Shown piece by piece: positions 59,051 through 64,000 of a DNA stretch of 64,000 nucleotides (the stretch's first letter is position 1; every line of letters starts with the position of its first letter). The notes below the pieces were generated by a model. That model was not told the DNA's origin. It ran no database searches and saw nothing but the letters and a program-made list of their open reading frames with translations. The position numbers and the translations under genes are program-made. This DNA comes from Siphonodentalium dalli (taxonomy: Eukaryota > Mollusca > Scaphopoda > Gadilida > Siphonodentaliidae), in NCBI GenBank assembly GCA_032622095.1, contig CP136061.1, positions 252,971,582 through 253,035,581 on the forward strand, in the 5' to 3' direction.

Positions 59051-59999
59051 GAAATAGTTCTCATTTAATTTCCAACCAGTAATATTAGTGGGGTATATGT
59101 TTTTAGACCGCGGTTGAAGTTGACCAACAGCAAATGTTTCTACATTTGGTCAAAGTTCTGTCTGAAATGGTCATCTTGGTGGGCGAATCTTTTGGTTCAG
59201 CGTCAGCTTGGGAAACGTGGATAGTTATGTTGTCCTCGTTTACAGTAATTCGTCGACCCTGCTCACGATAAAACTCGGGAATGATGGAACATGTTATTAC
59301 TGTGATTGTTTATTGTTGTTTCATTTCGATGTTTTCATTTTGGTGTTTCCTTTTGGAGTGCCCAACAGCTTCGCCAAATTTATTTCCCTCGTATTCACAG
59401 TAACAGCATTTGCACACCGTTGGATATCTTTCAGGCTGAAATGAGAAACAATGCGTTGTTAACTCATCATGCATACCTCATTAGGAACAATTATTGTGTC
59501 AATAAGCACCCATATTATTTGTATTGCAACTATTAGTGCATACTGCAGTACACTTGGTAATTGACTAAACTCGCATACTGCTGTACACTTCCCAGCATAC
59601 TGCCGTACACCAACATGCTAGGAAAAACTCGATATTTAGTGACAAGTGTCGCCAAATTGGCAACATGTTATATACGTATATAACCACTAGAGCCGTGTGC
59701 AAAACGTGCGTAATTGTCAGTTATTATATGTGAACATACAGAGTGAAATGGAAGAGAGCGTTATTTACATGTGAGTTTCTATACATTCGCTTTCTTTTTC
59801 TCGACAACATCAAATCATCAGATAAAACTCGTCTGCTCTATGTGATTGGAAATATATATGCTATGAAAAATACCATCTCATAACATTTTTATAGTACCGA
59901 AAGAATAATTAGAAGCCAAAACACTTACCCTGGTGTATATGTTGAGTCGTATATTCCACTTTTTCCGATTCCACTTCCGGTTATCGAATGTACACAGTG

Positions 60000-60777
60000 A
60001 TTACATCGAGCTGATGAGTTTATCTTCAATCGAACACAATGTTTACATATTTATCAAGCATTGCTAGAATTGTTTGCGAAAGGCAACACGCAGTTTGCGC
60101 GAACAGATTACGCTCCCCCTGCTCAGACGCCCCTGACAGGATTGTGTCGACAGGGGGGGGGGGAGTGTCTCTACCACCAACTTTGGTCACAATGTTCAGC
60201 AGTTGGAAATGTTATGACTGGCATAATATTAGTTAGAAATTTTACACAACAGTCAGGTTGAAATTATTCTCATTAGTGGGGGGGGGGGTCAACCCTTAGG
60301 GATGTGTCTGTTGGAAATTTGAATATTCCAACAATTCGAAAGCTTGAGGTACCAGTTGTAGAAGTTCAAACAAAAGGAGTGCAAATGGATTGTATATATA
60401 GTCTGCTTCAAGGTGAGGTGAAGTTGGGACATTTCAATGTATACAACCCCTCCCCAACAAAGACCCTATATAGCCACGCCCCCGTGCCCCCTGCGTATGT
60501 CATATGTAAGTACAAGGCACTCACAACAGGGTTCACGCTATTAGGCGACCATAATGGCTTGGTAATACCTAAATAACTAGAAAGGGATTATTCTATCTGA
60601 GTTATCGACCGTTAACTGCCACGCCGGGTATTCTCCGATAAGTCCATGCAATATTGAAGGATTTACACATTACATCGAGCTGATGAGTTTATCTTCAATA
60701 GAACACAATGTTTCCATATGTATTAACCAGAGCTAGAATTGTTTGCGAAAGGCAAAACGCAGTTCGCGCGAACAGAT
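60000..60777 (+). repeat. ~560-bp repeat, copy 2, flanked by ~112-bp direct duplicates
   Basis: The repeat core 60118-60670 matches 52775-53345. The segment ACATCGAGCTGATGAGTTTATC...CGCGCGAACAGATTACG lies on both sides (60002-60112 and 60664-60780), about 90% alike by eye. Confidence 0.82.
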
Positions 60778-61448
60778 TACGTTCCGGAAGCGTGGATAAT
60801 AGCTACATTGGACCATAAAGTGTAATCGAGTGTTATGAAATGAAAGCATAGAGTTTCAGCTTCCAGCACTCCAAAGGAACCACACGTCACAGGGATATGA
60901 TCAGGAATAATATCGGGATATATTGGCAGCTCTCTCGATTTACAATCGGGTGTCGGTTTTAAAGATTGCTTGCTGATCGAATAGTTACATCATTTCGTAA
61001 CCAAGACAACATTTAGTGCAGATGCACCGTTGATACATTTATTGGAAACCGCTTTGTATACACAGACTCTTTGTTTGTGTCAAGAATATCGTTGTATATT
61101 TAATCAGGTTATCTTGGGATTGCTAGCAACTTGGCATCTTGCAGATCATGGTCCCAGAGCTATTAAATTATACAACGGATTGAGAGCTGAACGTGTCGCC
61201 AGGTATAGGAGTCTCCCGGTGTTAGTCTGTTTAATTCAACAATTGCTCCGCTGCCGTTCAGTCGCGACACAAAGTATGAAAACCACAGTTGAATTTACCT
61301 ATATGACGGTTCTTTCTATTTATAGTGAATAAGTGACGAGATTACATGCCTAGACGTTTTAAACCACAACACCAAGACATTTAGGCAAATATACAGAAAT
61401 AAGGTCGCGATTTAGTCAGCGACAATATCCTTTCTGTGATAAAAAAAA
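60778..61448 (+). promoter_or_regulatory. Presumed upstream region and 5' UTR of Kv gene B
   Basis: This is the only long stretch here without recognised repeats. A 100-codon frame at 61030-61332 has no recognisable domain and is probably chance. No TATA box or initiator could be assigned. An in-frame TAA at 61440-61442 precedes the gene B start codon. Confidence 0.35.
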
Positions 61449-61910
61449 ATGGCTGGCCGAGCACTTCTTGTTTTAAACGGGACAAAATTCAGGATAAGCT
61501 TAAACATTCTCAAGAAACTCCGGGCTTCGTCGGAAAAATTCGACTCTGATACATGCGAAGAGGATATTTCCTCTGCGGACGGGTTGCTAGTGGAGCGGGA
61601 TGCGGCGTGTTTCGATGCCATACTGTCGTATTACCAGCACGGTGAGCTACATCTACCACCGTCGGTATGCATCGGCAAATTCCGGGATGAACTGGCTTAT
61701 TGGGGCGTAACCCAAGACAAACTATCTAAGTGTTGCAGACACAAGTTGGTCAGTTTTGAGGAAGATGTCGTTTCTATGTCGAAGTTTGATAAAGCGGTGC
61801 CTCTCGTGGATTCTTCATGGCAGCCGGGTGTGAATGTATCAAGGTGGCAAGTTTGGAGACAGTCGGCCTGGTTGGTTCTTGATGTGCCGTCTTCGTCAAA
61901 ACTAGCAAGG
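61449..61910 (+). CDS. Kv gene B, first coding exon: T1 tetramerisation domain, Shaw/Kv3-like
   Basis: This 154-codon exon encodes the cytoplasmic N-terminal T1 (BTB-like) domain, through which Kv subunits form tetramers. The ATG at 61449 follows a run of A and an in-frame TAA (61440-61442), which supports this start. The protein begins directly in T1 (LVLNGTKFRISLNILKKL, about 7-24). Then come FDAILSYYQHGELH (55-68) and FRDELAYWGV (78-87). The zinc signature H-x5-C-x20-C-C is intact (H68, C74, C95, C96), as in Shab, Shaw and Shal channels. LNGTKF lacks the two residues of the usual LNVGGTKF. The exon ends SSKLAR followed by the donor GTATGC at 61911, phase 0. The S1-S6 exon lies beyond the window. 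A Helitron end starts 10 bp into the intron. Confidence 0.93.
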
Positions 61911-61920
61911 GTATGCTTTA

Positions 61921-62335
61921 TCTATATCTATATTTGCGAATAACTGTATGTCTGTGTGTCTGTGTTCTATAGAAATACACGGGAGACCACATAGATGGTA
62001 CCAAAGGGCCCGACTAGAACAGCGTCACCCCAATTTATATCAAGTAAATCTTGAAATTTTACATAAATTTTACAAAAATTGTGAAAAAAAACCTTTTCGA
62101 ATGAAATTCTGAACCAAACAAGACATTTCTTGTCATGAAATACATGAAAATATGGATCTGCAAATGATCATAAGCAGAACCGGATGCGACAGCACATGAA
62201 AATCAGTACGCGTGTAAAAAAAATTGGGACAAAAAAGTAATTTTTTTTTTCATGAAATGGAAAAAAAGTTGTAGGAGGTGTTCGTAAACCGGACTTAAAA
62301 ATTGGTGTCGCCTTATGTGTATATAACTCATATAG
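61921..62335 (+). mobile_element. Helitron family 1, 5' end fragment in the Kv gene B intron
   Basis: TCTATATCTATATTTGCGAA...CTGTGTTCTATAGAAAT...CACATAGATGG matches 2403-2475. Homology fades after about 62010. No CTAG end was found before the MITE at 62347. Confidence 0.75.
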
Positions 62336-62346
62336 CTAACTATTAA

Positions 62347-62734
62347 AGGTGCTCAATCAGATTCGATGGTCCCCATATAATTAGATTCCAACAACAAATT
62401 TTTTTTTAGAAATGCTGCTTCAGTAATATCAGAATCGATTAATTGCCCAAAAATAATGCTAACCACTGTCAACTACATGTATAGTATAATATCGCCTGAT
62501 ACGTTATATTTATCAACATGCTGTTCGACGAAGTTTGACCTTATTATCAACACAAAGCCTCTTCATTTTAGAGTTATCCATCTTCATCCGCAATTTGGTC
62601 TGAGACCGTCGGCTCGTCAAATTTTTCTGGGCCACTATTAAGTATCGATGGTGATAAATATTAAAATTTCAAAAATTCCATATACATGTATATGTAAATA
62701 GCAAATGAGGGGCACTTAATCGGATTATGCATCT
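62347..62734 (-). mobile_element. TTAA MITE family P1, copy in reverse orientation
   Basis: It starts AGGTGCTCAATCAGATTCGA after TTAA (62343-62346) and ends near ATCGGATTATGCATCT, with TTAA at 62735-62738. Internal deletion relative to the 444-bp copy. Confidence 0.78.
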
Positions 62735-62755
62735 TTAAACTGTATTTGAATTTAA

Positions 62756-63199
62756 AGATGCATAATCTGATTAAGGGCCCCCTGAATTAATGCTCGCACA
62801 TTACTATTTATTTGGACTTGGGGGGTAAAAGATATTTGATACGAGTCGAGGAACCCACCACCTATCAAAGCTCAGAGTTATTAGATATCAATTTTTGAAA
62901 TATACTATTTTTCACGATCAAGAATTAATAGTGGCCCACGGTCTCGGACCAAATTTCAGATGAAGATGGATAACTCTAAAATCAAGAGGCTTTCTGTTGA
63001 TAATAAGGCCAAATTTTGTAGAACAACATGTTGATAAATAACATATGTCAGGCAATTGTATACTTTAGTTGACAGTGGTTAGCATTATTTTAGGGCAATT
63101 AATCAATTCTGATACCGTAACTGAAGCAGCCTTTCTAAATACAAATGTATGATGTTGGAATCTGATTATATGGGTATCATGGAACCGGATTGAGTACCT
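62756..63199 (+). mobile_element. TTAA MITE family P1, adjacent copy, 444 bp
   Basis: It starts AGATGCATAATCTGATTAAG and ends ACCGGATTGAGTACCT. TTAA lies at 62752-62755 and 63200-63203. It lies head to head with the previous copy, 21 bp apart, inside the gene B intron. Confidence 0.82.
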
Positions 63200-63203
63200 T
63201 TAA

Positions 63204-63808
63204 AATGAACTGTATCCAGTATAAACATGTTAAACCTGATAATTAATTAGAGCATGCAGTCCCTGTTGACATGCGGTATCCGCTGGTAATCTTACCACAG
63301 TAATATGTGTTAACTGTGATAACCAATTTAATTGTTTTTACCACAAAAATTCTGAATTCTATCTAGACATTTTGAAACAATAACAAAAAATTCTGGTGTG
63401 ATTACAATGTCAACTTTAAAACAAAATTCATATAAACATCGCATGAAAAATACAGCCTAACTGCAAATGTGAGGTGGACCACATTCTGCGGCGGTATAAC
63501 TGACTGTGGTTGATCGCATGAACACGCCTGAATACTGCAGTAATACCCGAGTAATATAAGGCGAGTTGATTAATTAAAGCATAGCTGTAATAATACATGT
63601 ATGTTCTATAGACTTTGTTGGGAAAGAGAATATAGCTGTGCGACAATGTTAATCCTGATGAGCTAAGTTAGAAATTTTTCAATCGAAACCTCATAAAAAA
63701 AAATATAAATTCAGTTCTCAATTTTCGAACACTTCTAGGAAATTGTTCAAAAATATTGTTATAAGATGCCCATTCGATTTGACACTGTAAATATACCCTG
63801 TTCAAGTG
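63204..63808. other. Unannotated intron sequence
   Basis: No repeat or exon is recognised. Confidence 0.45.
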
Positions 63809-63922
63809 TTCCTGCTAATGTGCTATGATGCGGTTGGGTCCTGCTTAATTGCTATGAATTGCACTACCCGCATCATAGCAATTCAGCAGGACCACCAGCA
63901 TCATAGCATATTAGCAGGACCA
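63809..63922. repeat. ~110-bp hairpin built from a tandem CCTGCTNA..GCTATGATGC motif
   Basis: TCCTGCTAATGTGCTATGAT and TCCTGCTTAATTGCTATGA on the left pair with TCATAGCAATTCAGCAGGA and ATCATAGCATATTAGCAGGA on the right. It is thus a two-unit tandem repeat facing its own inverse. Confidence 0.88.
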
Positions 63923-64000
63923 CTTGGCCAGTGGTAAAATAGTTTGTTTTCCATACGGATATGTGTTTTCAAATAATCATGTAATGATATCTAACATACA

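Larger units (their letters stand above)
57375..59610. other. Region bracketed by three-copy opposed motifs GTGTACNGCAGTATGC
   Basis: Left copies: 57375-57390, 57411-57425 and a diverged one at 57433-57447. Right copies, in reverse complement (GCATACTGCNGTACAC): 59538-59553, 59573-59588, 59595-59610. The arrangement suggests subterminal protein-binding repeats of a transposon enclosing a decayed zinc-finger gene. No terminal repeat or target duplication was identified. Confidence 0.5.

Noticed and set aside
61030-61332. 100-codon ORF upstream of Kv gene B
   Set aside because: No domain, signal or neighbouring splice pattern supports it.
34447-61910. The two Kv exons as parts of one gene
   Set aside because: Order is wrong on the plus strand: the S1-S6 exon with its stop precedes the T1 exon with its start codon.
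1-64000. tRNA or rRNA genes
   Set aside because: I looked for cloverleaf A/B boxes and conserved rRNA words by eye and found none I could defend. tRNAscan and Infernal would settle it.

Overview
This is an AT-rich, intron-containing, repeat-saturated piece of animal nuclear DNA, most likely from a marine invertebrate. There are no bacterial-type operons. The only convincing host genes are two exons of voltage-gated potassium (Kv) channel genes with metazoan splice signals. The rest is Helitrons, MITE-like DNA elements, LINE fragments, palindromes and very large minisatellites. The sequence alone does not fix the species. The Shaw/Kv3-like exons and the dense Helitron/MITE load would fit a lophotrochozoan, but that is inference.

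Layout. 1-2040: 5'-truncated LINE, minus strand. 2041-10320: tandem ~1.14 kb units, one split by a 3.8 kb Helitron (2403-6175) and others carrying two Harbinger-type MITEs, all dated by intact copies of the same insertion site. 10955-15095: a 4 kb element with long inverted arms. 15.1-17.3 kb: MITE and simple repeats. 17.8-20.6 kb: a 93-bp minisatellite and a degenerate satellite. 20.6-31 kb: MITEs, a Mutator-like element with 9-bp target duplications, LINE 3' ends and hairpin elements. 31.6-33.5 kb: a cluster of short perfect palindromes, then a 200-bp triplicate.

34447-35427 is the terminal exon (S1 to C-terminus) of Kv gene A. Two TTAA-flanked MITE families, hairpin elements and a GA tract follow it. 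38.08-45.35 kb is a 33-bp minisatellite of about 220 copies with higher-order structure. 45.9-48.9 kb is a 47-bp minisatellite in two opposed orientations. 49-60.8 kb holds a second Mutator-like copy, two more Helitrons, a decayed zinc-finger gene and a duplicated ~560 bp repeat. 61449-61910 is the first coding exon (T1 tetramerisation domain) of Kv gene B, whose intron runs off the window.

Gene A's last exon and gene B's first exon lie on the same strand in that order. They are therefore two paralogues arranged head to tail, not one gene. Both are cut at the same place, just before S1, in phase 0. Gene A keeps the pore signature but has lost two S4 charges and changed the S6 Pro-Val-Pro motif. 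The intergenic space is where most of the unusual repeat biology sits.
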